Shown here in pieces: positions 23,791 to 33,353 of a DNA stretch of 64,000 nucleotides (position 1 is its first letter; every line of letters begins with the position of its first letter). This stretch comes from Amoeboaphelidium occidentale (Eukaryota; Aphelidiomycota; Aphelidea). Below the pieces are notes generated by a model that saw only the letters and a program-made list of their open reading frames with translations, was not told the DNA's origin and searched no databases. A program made the position numbers and the translations under genes. The stretch covers positions 84,357-148,356 of the forward strand of contig JALGPX010000005.1 of NCBI GenBank assembly GCA_023515795.1, read 5' to 3'.

Positions 23791-25538
23791 CTAAAAAGCA
23801 ACTCCACTGAGATACTTGATGAACGGCTCAAACGCACAGTTTCCATCTTTGTTAATTAGCAACGAGTCTTGGAATAATTCCTTCATTTCCTCTTCAGTAA
23901 GCTTTTCTCCACATGATGACATGACCTTGCGAAAGTACGCCCCATTAATGGAGTTATTAACACTAATCGATGCGAGCTCAGTGAAAGCATCAACAATGAA
24001 GCCCTTTGCTGTAACTCTCCCTTCAGCCTTTAAGCAAGTGGGATACAAATTCTTCACTTGATCAAAAGTAACCTTTTCTAAACATAAAACGAGTAAAACT
24101 GTAGTCTTACCACCAATGTTCAATTTCTTAAGACAGTCTATGAACCCATGATCGGTTATTAAACATCCAAGCGACATTATTAGCATTTTAGCCTCCGCCG
24201 CTGTGATACTTCCTGAATTCTTCCAGTCCAAGACTGAGAACATAGCACTCAGGTCTAAATGTCAGGAGGATATGACTTGGAGAGGAAACCTTTTTCGTTG
24301 GCTGGTTTCTTGATTCCATCTAGAAGAGGCACTGGATCTGTGTTAAGTATAAATCCCTTTGCAAGCATTTCTGATTCTTCTTTTCTAACGTTTTCCTCTG
24401 CCACGACACTCACTGAAGCGGCAAGAGGCTCCAGCCTGTTTTGAAGGGCTTTCGCATGTTTCTCCAGAGTTGTTGCCTCTGCAGACTTTCTTTGACTCGT
24501 CATATGGATCGTGCTCTGCCTTCTCGATTTGCTGGACTTCTTGGCGACCAGTTTCTCTAAGGCTTGTAAATCTTCTTCAGTCGCAACCTTTTGTGGATTT
24601 AAAGAGGCAGGGTCCGTTTTGTATTTTTCGAAGAACGGATGTTGAAGAAGCTCATCAGCAGTAGGGCGCTCAGCCGGATTTTTCTTGAAGCATGCACGGA
24701 GTAACGAATTCAATTCGTCGCTTAAACCTTCGGGCATCGGTGGATGGTCGTCCTGCACAATTCTGAACAACGCGCTCATTGATTGAAGGTCAGCATATGG
24801 AGGAGATCCAGTGACTAATTCAATTATTGTGCAGCCCAAACTCCAAATATCTGCTGCGGGAGTGATTCCTTTTAACTCTATGACTTCAGGAGCCATCCTA
24901 CAAATATAAATTATGTCGGAAGGACAATAAGCGTACCAATAAGGGGTTCCTACCGCATCCTCCGTCAAAGACCCTGATTCTGCCTTACTCAATGTCTTAC
25001 TTACTCCGAAATCTGTCAGCTTTAATTCGCCTTTCTTCGTTGTTAGAATATTTGCACATTTAATATCACAATGAGCCACACCCTTGCTATGAAGATAACT
25101 AAGGCCTTGCAATGTCTGCTTAATGTATAACGATGCTAGGTTTTCAGTTAATGATCCGAATTGCTTCACGATGTTCAATAGTGATCCTTGTTCGACGTAC
25201 TCCAAGATCAGGTTCAAATGAGAGTCCGACTTGATGAAATCAATATATCTGACAATATTCGGATGTGTAAGATCTCTCAGCAATCTTATTTCCGTTGTAA
25301 AAGACTCTACTTCATCACCAGAAACTCGATCTAAGTCGAACTGCTTTATCGCCACAACTTCGCCTGAGATTGAGTTCAAACCTCTATAGACTGTTCCAAA
25401 GGCTCCTTTTCCGATACAGTCCCCGAGCTGATACACTCCCACTGATACATGCTTTGGAGCACTTTTCTTCTTCTTTGGACCCGCCTTTAAAGTTCCCAAC
25501 TCATCTGTGGTCAACGAAGCTTTTGACGAAGGCGGCAT
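23791..25538 (-). CDS. Cdc7/MAP3K-epsilon-type kinase, probably spliced to a calmodulin-like EF-hand tail
   Basis: Exons 25538-24937, 24897-24290, 24254-24111 and 24077-23791 give 546 residues in one frame. The kinase domain (about 36-300) has GKGAFGTVYRG, VAIKQF, HCDIKCANIL (Cys where most kinases have Arg), DFGVSKTL and GTPYW joined by splicing to MAPEVIEL. Cdc7/SepK/MAP3K-epsilon kinases act in septation or cytokinesis. The third intron (24255-24289, 35 bp) restores the frame from PANEK into DLSAMFSVLDWKNSG, the start of an EF-hand module ending GEKLTEEEMKELF. The EF loops lack several calcium ligands. If that intron is retained, the kinase stops at 24255, and an ATG 11 bp on could start a separate 139-residue EF-hand protein. 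Confidence 0.75.
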
Positions 25539-25613
25539 GTTACGATCAAAGTTGAAACAAGGTGAAATTGAAATCGATGATACTTAAATCATTTACTACA
25601 TGATGAGAGAATT

Positions 25614-26705
25614 CTATTCTTCAAGTAGTGCAGCCAGCTCTGCTTCTTCCTCGGGAGACATGATATCTTCTTTATGTGCAACTTTAGCCGGGACTTGAAC
25701 ACTCACTTTTCCTCCTTTTGTACTAAATAGATTCTTCAAATCCCATACACGTAGGGTTCCATCATACGAGCCAGAGAGCATAAACTGATTGTCCACAATG
25801 TCCAGGGTAGAAACTTCATCAACATTAGCGTCTATAACTTTTACAGGGTTCTTCTGATCTTCTTTTGTCCAGAGTCTAATCTGATGGTCTCTGCAGCCTG
25901 TTACAATGAAGGGTCTCGCAACGGCTACGCATTTTATGCAATCTGGATGTTTCCATGCAAATACGGTCTTATTTTCGTGCCACAACTTCAAATAACAGTC
26001 AGCAGAGGTTGAAAAAAGCTCCTCCTCAGATATATCGTAGAATATTCCATAAACACTTGTCTCATGCCCATTCATTACATGCAGACAGTTACCGGAAGAT
26101 TGATCCCAGACCCGTATGCTTCTATCCGAACTGGAGCTAAGCAAACGACTTTCTGCGAACTGGACGCCTTCAACAGCGCGGGTATGACCTTCTAACACAT
26201 TTATACACTCACCAGTAGCATAATCCCAGAGTCGAATCTTCTTATCAGCTGAGCCAGATGCTAAAATGACTTTTAAACCATGTGTGTCCATCCCGACAGC
26301 AGCACATTTCACAAAATCAGTGTGACCCTCAAATGTCCTTTCTGCCGCGTTCACTCTATCCAAGTTCCACAATTTGAGGGTCTTATCCCACGAACAACTC
26401 ACGACAAAGTTGGCGGAAACAATACACAAGGCAGTAATAGGGGCTTTGTGCGCCTTATAGGCCTTGACTACATTACCAGATGGATAATCAACTACAGAAA
26501 TACGACCTGCTGACTCTGCGACTGCTATCAAATTATGGCTTAAGAATCTTGCGCATAGAATTTGGCTGCATGTTGTGAATAAAGCCTTCCCGTATTCCCC
26601 TAGGAGTTTCGCTTCTTTGTCTTTTCTTTTAACGCTCTTCTCAATAGTTTCGTCCGTTACAAAGTATTTCTCTGCATGGATTTCATCATCCAAGGCAGGC
26701 ATTTG
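25614..26705 (-). CDS. WD40-repeat protein of unknown specificity
   Basis: Intronless, 363 residues from the first in-frame ATG (MPALDDEIHAEKYF). A frame open for 70 codons further upstream contains no ATG and does not look coding. After a charged 40-residue N-terminus there are about seven WD repeats forming one propeller, with clear repeats such as SCSWDKTLKLWNLD, SGSADKKIRLWDYATG, SSSSDRSIRVWDQ and SGSYDGTLRVWDLKN. The C-terminus is acidic (MSPEEEAELAALLEE). WD propellers are scaffolds, and nothing seen assigns this one to a named complex. It lies 75 bp upstream of the kinase gene on the same strand. Confidence 0.85.
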   Translation of the reverse strand, partial: QMPALDDEIHAEKYFVTDETIEKSVKRKDKEAKLLGEYGKALFTTCSQILCARFLSHNLIAVAESAGRISVVDYPSGNVVKAYKAHKAPITALCIVSANFVVSCSWDKTLKLWNLDRVNAAERTFEGHTDFVKCAAVGMDTHGLKVILASGSADKKIRLWDYATGECINVLEGHTRAVEGVQFAESRLLSSSSDRSIRVWDQSSGNCLHVMNGHETSVYGIFYDISEEELFSTSADCYLKLWHENKTVFAWKHPDCIKCVAVARPFIVTGCRDHQIRLWTKEDQKNPVKVIDANVDEVSTLDIVDNQFMLSGSYDGTLRVWDLKNLFSTKGGKVSVQVPAKVAHKEDIMSPEEEAELAALLEE

Positions 26706-26886
26706 CAGTATTCGAATCAAGCGAGAAAAAGAAATGCAATGCTGACAAGACTCAACGGTAATGTCTCCAGTAACTAACCAATGCGGAGGAGCTTGTAAAA
26801 ATGTTCTACCTGAACAATCAACTCTGTTTCGATGCCGAAAAATCTGTGTGCATTGTTTGGAGGTTGCGACTCGCAACAGTTTGCTA

Positions 26887-27129
26887 CTAAGCAAGATAAT
26901 TCTGACAAAAAACAAGCACTTTCGGCAAGGATCGAATTACTACATCTAAAGTCTCGTATTCATAACAATCATTCATCTTTAGAACAGCCATGTCTGTTCT
27001 TATACCACAATCGAAAAAGATCTTTCTCATATCCATAGCCTCACTCGTATGATACAAGAAGCGCGCTAAAGAATCATTACATGCACGATTTACTAATATT
27101 TCAGGCGATCTGAATTCATACTGCGGCAT
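26887..27129 (-). CDS. Small hypothetical protein
   Basis: An ATG-initiated frame of 80 residues (begins MPQYEFRSPEILVNRAC) lies in the 490-bp gap between the WD40 gene and CCT3, divergent from CCT3 by 66 bp. Codon choice looks like real coding sequence, and the composition is of a small soluble helical protein. A possible 39-bp GT...AG intron near its end would shorten it to 67 residues in the same frame. No family is recognised. An overlapping plus-strand frame starting at 26832 is a weaker alternative. Confidence 0.35.
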   Translation of the reverse strand: MPQYEFRSPEILVNRACNDSLARFLYHTSEAMDMRKIFFDCGIRTDMAVLKMNDCYEYETLDVVIRSLPKVLVFCQNYLA

Positions 27130-27195
27130 ATTCCGTTCAGCGCCACAGTTTTTCTTCCATTGATTCGCTCCTTAGACACCAACTTATCAAGAAAA

Positions 27196-28880
27196 ATGCA
27201 GGCGCCAGTCATTGTAATCAGTAAGTTCTTTGCTTTTGGCATATAAATTATCAAGACCAAAATATGGAGAGAGAAACGGGACACAAAGCCCAATTGTCCA
27301 ACATTACCGCAGCAAAAACGATTAGCGATGTTATTCGTTCTTGCTTGGGCCCGCGTAGCATGTTGAAGATGATGTTGGACCCCATGGGAGGAATCGTACT
27401 CACTAATGACGGTAATGCCATCTTGAGAGAGATTGAGGTCTCGCATCCTGCCGCAAAGAGCATGATTGAACTTAGCCGCACGCAAGATGAAGAAGTTGGC
27501 GATGGTACTACCTCAGTCATTATTTTAGCCGGTGAAGTCTTGGCTAACGCGTTGCCGCATTTGGACCAAAAGATTCATCCTGTATTGATTATTTCTGGAT
27601 TTAGGAGAGCTTTGGATGATGCCATGAAGTTCTTGGAGGAAATCTCTGTCCCTATTGACGTTAACAACAAGGATTCTATGATGCAGCTAATTCAGTCTAC
27701 GTTGGGCACAAAGTTTGTCAGTCGTTGGAGCAATCTTATGTGTTCCATGGCACTCGATGCCGTTAAAAAAGTTGCCGTTGACGCATCTGGAAAGCCTGAA
27801 GTTGACATCAAGAGATACGCTAGAGTCGAAAAGATCCCTGGTGGTGAAATCGAAGATTCTTGCGTTTTGGATGGTGTCATGATCAACAAAGATGTTACCC
27901 ATCCCAAGATGCGCCGTTACATCAAGAATCCTCGTGTTGTCTTGCTAGACTGTCCTTTAGAATACAAGAAGGGAGAATCTCAAACAAATATTGAAGTTAC
28001 AAACGAAGAACACTGGAATCGCTTGCTTCAGATTGAGGAAGAGCAAATCCAACAGCTTTGTGAAAAGATTGTTGCCTTGAAACCTGATATCGTTTTTACC
28101 GAAAAGGGTGTTTCTGACTTGGCTCAGCATTATTTGTTGAAGGCTAATATCACAGCTATCCGTCGTGTTAGAAAGATGGACAACAATCGTATTGCCCGCG
28201 CTACCGGTGCAACAATTGTTAATCGTGTTGATGATTTGAAGGAATCTGATATCGGTACTAAGTGTGGTTTGTTCAAAATTGAGAAAATTGGCGATGAATA
28301 CTTTACATACCTTGTTGAATGCAAAGATCCTAAAGCATGTACAATTGTTTTAAGAGGTGCTAGCAAAGATGTTCTCAACGAAGTTGAAAGAAATTTGCAA
28401 GATGCTATGAATGTGGCCAGAAACGTTTATTTCCATCCTAGATTATGTCCTGGAGGTGGAGCTACTGAAATGGCCGTTTCAGTCAAGTTGATGCAAAATG
28501 CTTCGTCTGTTGAGGGCGTAGAACATTGGCCATATCGCTCTGTTGCTGAATCTTTGGAGGTTATTCCTCGCACTCTTGTTCAAAATTGTGGAGGCAGTGC
28601 GATGAGAGTTTTAACTCAACTAAGAGCAAAACACGCATCAGGTGAAGGAAATTCATGGGGTATTGACGGAACGCAAGGTGTTATCGTTGACATGAAGGAA
28701 TATGGCGTCTGGGAGCCTTTTGCTGTCAAAGCTCAGACAATGAAGACTGCAATTGAATCTGCATGTTTGTTGCTGCGTGTAGACGACATTGTTTCAGGTA
28801 TTTCCAAAAAGAAGCAGACAAGCAGTGCACCTGTTCAAGACGCACAAGCCATGGATGCAGATGACATGGCAGAAAGATAA
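27196..28880 (+). CDS. CCT3: Chaperonin CCT/TRiC subunit gamma
   Basis: Two exons (27196-27220, 27256-28880) around a 35-bp intron encode 549 residues. The tiny first exon supplies MQAPVIVI, and splicing gives NQNMERETGHKAQLSNITAA, matching the CCT3 N-terminus. The chaperonin signatures LDPMGGIVLTNDGNAILREI and QDEEVGDGTTSVIILAGE are intact, and MRRYIKNPRVVLLD with EYKKGESQTNIE is gamma-specific. The C-terminus is short. The protein is one of eight paralogous subunits of the cytosolic ring that folds actin and tubulin. The length matches the family. Confidence 0.97.
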
Positions 28881-28913
28881 GTAAACGAGTATCTAAACGA
28901 AACATGATTTTAT

Positions 28914-29267
28914 TCATTTTATATCCGCTAGAGAAGCCAATGCTTCTTCGTCCAGACCAGATCGAGCCATTTTGCGATTGAACTTGGAGAATTCCTCGCT
29001 TGTGGTGTCCCGGTGAAGGAGACTCACACGAGGATTCCATATAGGATGATTAGTGGTATCTTTGACCATAATGACGCGATTTCGTGGCATAGATGTAGTA
29101 AATGTGAAAGTAGATCCGTCAGCGTGTATACATGTTGCGGTAAATTGTTGCACTTTAGCAGCAGGCGGATACAGTTTGTCTCTTTCGGCTCGCAGCCTCT
29201 TCAAAGTTGCTGGCACGAGCTTAGATAACTCGCTGTGCGTATTATTAAATGAAGTCCAACGCGGCAT
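28914..29267 (-). CDS. Mitochondrial large-subunit ribosomal protein bL31-like
   Basis: Intronless, 117 residues. The central part (ATCIHADGSTFTFTTSM...NRVIMVKDTTNHPIWNP) resembles fungal mitochondrial bL31 (Mrpl36 type), with the ADGSTF turn and the DTTNHPIWNP motif. The N-terminus is basic and helical and could act in mitochondrial targeting. The tail is a helix (EEFSKFNRKMAR). The bacterial zinc-binding cysteines are absent, as in most mitochondrial bL31. Identification rests on short motifs, so confidence is moderate. It converges on CCT3 (33 bp between stops) and diverges from TTD14 (63 bp between starts). Confidence 0.6.
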   Translation of the reverse strand: MPRWTSFNNTHSELSKLVPATLKRLRAERDKLYPPAAKVQQFTATCIHADGSTFTFTTSMPRNRVIMVKDTTNHPIWNPRVSLLHRDTTSEEFSKFNRKMARSGLDEEALASLADIK

Positions 29268-29330
29268 GGTTTTTCTGAAAGAAGAATATTTCTCCCAAAA
29301 CCTTGACTTTACAAAACTAAGGGATTTTAA

Positions 29331-30523
29331 ATGACCGTAAAGAAACTTGTACTTACTGGAGGACCATGTAACCAGTGCCTTTTTCTAAGTTTAACTTTCA
29401 GGCGGTGGCAAAAGCACAGTACAAAGTATCATCTCAGACGTGTTTAGCAATCAAGGCTGGAAAGGTTCGACTTAATGATAAGTCGCACTTATTTGTAGTT
29501 TTCAGAGTTTCAGAGACTGCTACCGTATTACTGAGTGGTGGGGTTACTTTTGCTGATTTATCTGAAGAACAAGCATTCCAGTTCCAGAAGGACCTCTTGT
29601 GTGTAATGATGAACATTGAACAAACATACTTCAACCTGGCTAAGACAGAGGCTCTTAAAGGAAATAAGTGCCTGGTTATATGTGACCGAGGAACTATGGA
29701 TGCCAGTGCATATATCAAGAAAAGTGAGTGGGCGAGAATTCTCCAAGAACTCAACTTGAATGAGATCGAGATACGCGATCATAGATATGATATCGTATGC
29801 CATTTAATAACTGCCGCTGATGGCGCTAAAGAGTTCTACAATCTTGGTACTAATCATGCTAGAAGTGAAGATCTTGAGCATGCCATCCGTTTAGATGATT
29901 TGTGCAAGAATGCATGGATCGGACATCCATATTTTGATCTTATTGATAACTCTACAGATTTTGACACGAAATGTAACAGGGTCGTTGGAGCAGTTCTTAA
30001 ACGCCTGGGTTTACCAGACAGGAGATTTTCCTCTGAATTTAAAAAGTTCAAGTTCTTGGTGAAGAAAGATTTTCAACTCAAACAAGATTTTCCTGTGCCT
30101 TACCAGGATTTCGAAGTTGAACATATATTTTTACCAGTGAAAGACGGAAATCAGTCCCGCGTTCGCAGAAGAACTCAAGCAGGAGTATCACATTACAATA
30201 TCACCACAACAAAGGTCTCAAAAGCAGATAACATTATTGAGTACCGTAGGTCGCTAACTGGAAGAGAGTTTGAAGCCTTAATCCAGCAAGGTGACGAGTC
30301 AAGAGTACCAATTATGAAAAAACGTCGATGCTTTATTTATGATAACAGAACTTTTCAATTGGACTTTTTCTTGACTCCGGAATCTTCAAAAGGGACAGTT
30401 TTATTGGAGGCATATTTACCTCGCAACTGCGACACAAAGAACCTGCCTGAATTCATTCCAATTGAAAAAGATGTGACTGATGTGAAAGAATACTTCTTGT
30501 CAGAGATAGCTTTGAAGAAGTGA
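29331..30523 (+). CDS. TTD14-like P-loop ATPase with CYTH-type domain
   Basis: Three exons (29331-29367, 29402-29464, 29499-30523), both introns 34 bp, encode 374 residues. The first splice completes the Walker A motif TGGPCGGKST, and the second gives GWKVFRVSETATVLLSGG, diagnostic of animal TTD14. CLVICDRGTMDASAY is the Walker B region. The C-terminal half has RRRTQAGVSHYNITTTK, the ltGREFE block and KKRRCFIYDNRTFQLDFF, a CYTH-like fold. In Drosophila TTD14 binds GTP and phosphoinositide and is needed for TRPL channel trafficking. The role in a single-celled organism is unknown. Confidence 0.85.
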
Positions 30524-30544
30524 CGGAAACAAAATAGACAAAAA

Positions 30545-33340
30545 TTACTGGAATGTGCCATCTCTGTTCTGTCCTTCATTTCGCGATGTTGTTGATGGAA
30601 GGGGGAACGGACTTTGGAGAGGATTAACAATCACGGGACTAGGTAACTGACCCAAATCAGTCTCAAACCGTCTCATATTAATTAATGCAGGTCTGGGCCT
30701 GTCTTTTGGCGCTAATCGGGCTCCACTTCCGGTTCTTCTCATTGGAGACGGACTCGATACAGAAGCGTCCATGGTCATTTCCAAAGTGTCATCTAAAGCG
30801 GCATCTCTCCTAGTCTGATTGTTTAATGGCGAAAATTTCGTTCCCGCCGATGGGACTTCCTGCAAGCTAACAGACCGCTGAAAGTTTGGGACGTTGATTA
30901 TCCTTTCCAAGCTTTTTCTTTGCTTTTGGTCCAGCCTTGTGAATCCTGAGTTCTTTCTTCGTTTGTATAAATTGTACAGAACATACAAGACAATAAAAAG
31001 TACAGAAACGCCGAATAAGAGTCCTAATACAACGTAGGGATCATATGTACTTTTTGAGAACTCAGCCTCCCAGTTGCAGGAGTATCGCAATGATGTTGGA
31101 TCCAAGATCCAGTCTTTCTCTGCGCACGGTATACCATTGAAAGTTAATTTCCAGCTTTCAAGTGTGCCACCAGCTATTGAATCATCTTTGACTTTAATAG
31201 TCCAAGCACCTTCAGAATTTTCTCCCCAATGTCTTACAGACATGAAAGTCCATGAAAGACCATCTTCAGATTTGTCTAAAGGCCGCGGATGAAGTAGGAG
31301 CGATTCTAAGCCGGATGGTGAAACAAGCGTTACTGTTAAGTCTTTCCGAGATGAGTGGTCAAGCTTAATGTACAGCTGGACATGTTCAATATAAGCCATG
31401 CTCTTGGGTAAAGATTTTGACTCAACTGAAAGGCCGTTTTTCGGATATTTCCATTGTGCACTTCGACAGCAGAGTATTTGAAGTTCAAGGATTTCTTTGC
31501 TTTTAGTTTGGAGTCCAAGGTTCTCATTTGAGCTAATAACCAACTGCAGCGAGTCTGGGACCATTTTATGGCTCTTCACTGTTTCGAAGAGCATATTACC
31601 TTGAAGCAATCCAAAGCCATAATAATAGTGAACCTGCCGCCCAGATCCAGTCTTTGACCAGCCTGGATCATTCATACGAATAGGCGAGGCAGACTTAACG
31701 ACTATATGCTGAATATCTCTCCAATTAAGATTTCCACTTGATGATTAGAGAACAATTCAAAATGACTTACTTTTGTTGCAGGACCAATGAAAGCATTCCT
31801 GAGGCAAAAGGCGTAGCAGCAGATGTACCGTGATGATCCAGAGTGCATCTCTCATTGATCTCTCCCTTTCTAAGGTTTTTTTGAAGAAAATCTGTAGTTG
31901 CTATACCGTCCCTCTGAGTTCCTCCAAAAGTCACAGCTAATTGAGCCGAGCAAACTTCTGAATACTGAGGATAATTTAATTCTTCATCCACAGCCTAAAA
32001 TAAGTGTATAATAATAAAAGATTTACGCCAATGGATATGGTGAAAATGCTATTAGCATAACCATCCACAGTACAAATGTCTTGGAAAAAGCCACCGTTTC
32101 CACTAGCCATCACATAGATCGATCCTTTCCCGCTTCTCCCATTAATGACCCCGTCAAGAATCGCGCCTCGAGTAAGATCTCCTGGACCATCCATACTTTT
32201 TCCATCATCTTGCGGGCTATATACATTATATTCAAGCCCACAAACTTACCCCCATGATGCGCTGAAAATATGATTTGAGTGATAATTAAACGTTAGAGCC
32301 GATGCTTCTTTGGAATCATACGTAAAAGATGAAATTAACCGAATGGCTATAATTAATCTTTTGAGTAAAAGATTTTACCAGACATTCTTGCTGCAGGACT
32401 TACTCCTATTCCACAAACAGAATTATTATGTTTGGAAAATATTTGACCCGCGCAGCGTGTGCCATGATTATCTTCTTTGTTGAAAGGCGGAACCAATGGA
32501 GTATTGTCTACAAAGTCCCAACTGAATTTTAAATCCTAGAATAAGATTATGTAGCTAAAAATTACAAATGCATGGGAAAGATCAGGATGCTCAAAATCCA
32601 CACCTAAACCAAAAATTAAGGAAAATAATCAATATAAGCAAACCATCATCGACCAGTGCGATTCGGACGCCTTGTCCATAGTATCCTGCCGCCCAGTACT
32701 CGAAAAGGTTAAGTCCAAACTTTTGCGCGCCATCAACCTTTGGATTGATCTACAATTAAGTTCATAGAAGTAAGGTTACAATATGCCAGGAGTACTCGAG
32801 TAAAGGATCATTCATAGATTCGATCCATGCCGTTTTCATCTGATCACTTAAGTCACCCTGCGAGGTAAAATCCCTTCGATGTCTCACACGGGGAGTTTCT
32901 TTTTGGTACCACACAATCTCATCCATTAGATCCAATATATCCATAAACTTCTGTTCCATTTCATCCATGTGCTCCTTCGATAGCGGTTTGCATGTAACAG
33001 TAAAAAAGCCTTCTCTATCGCCGATCATCAGCTTATTGGTGCTACAGTTCATGTAGCCGAACACTTCCAAGGCATCAGTGCTTTCGAAATGGGATTTCAT
33101 ATCCCTGTGTAATACCGCAGTGTCCCTATAAGGTGATCTACTAATAACTCGATCTAAGATCGGAATACTCAGTTGTGGAGTGTTCATTATCTCAATTTCA
33201 TTCCCCAAATATCGCTTATCTCTTCTAACAGGCTGTCTTAACAGCTTATCCACATACTTAACTCCAGTGGGAACAACGTAAGCTTTGATAACGAATTGAA
33301 CTTCTCTGATGTCACCAGAATTAACAGGAGCGAAGTTCAT
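30545..33340 (-). CDS. Kexin/furin-type proprotein convertase
   Basis: Eight exons (33340-32780, 32749-32644, 32603-32566, 32535-32379, 32346-32250, 32216-32027, 31994-31771, 31736-30545; introns 30-40 bp) encode about 854 residues. The prodomain ends at the autocleavage site RVRHRR. The subtilisin triad is intact: Asp in ALVDDG, His in EDNHGTRCAG, Ser in HGTSAATPFASG, with oxyanion Asn in ASGNGG. A P domain (WTFMSVRHWGEN...GAWTIKV) precedes one transmembrane helix near VLGLLFGVSVLFIVLYVLY and a cytosolic tail. Kexins process secreted precursors in the late Golgi. No convincing signal peptide is seen. An in-frame upstream ATG (33406) would overlap the preceding gene. Confidence 0.93.
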
Positions 33341-33353
33341 ATGGACCAAACGT

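Noticed and set aside
24241-24243. Treating the EF-hand frame as a separate gene starting at 24243
   Set aside because: Possible, but it would begin inside the first EF-hand helix with an 11-bp 5' region, whereas a normal-sized intron restores both the helix and the frame. The alternative is kept in the notes of the kinase entry.
24898-24936. Reading 13 extra residues between GTPYW and MAPEV as coding
   Set aside because: The segment has GT...AG ends and typical length, and removing it restores the invariant GTPYWMAPE motif.
26706-26915. 70-codon N-terminal extension of the WD40 protein
   Set aside because: It contains no ATG and its composition is not protein-like; the first ATG at 26705 begins a plausible N-terminus.
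26832-27038. Plus-strand frame MPKNLCALFGG... as a small gene
   Set aside because: It overlaps a better-looking minus-strand frame, its only helpful intron has a weak GTCTCG donor, and splicing it leads quickly to a stop without any recognisable domain.
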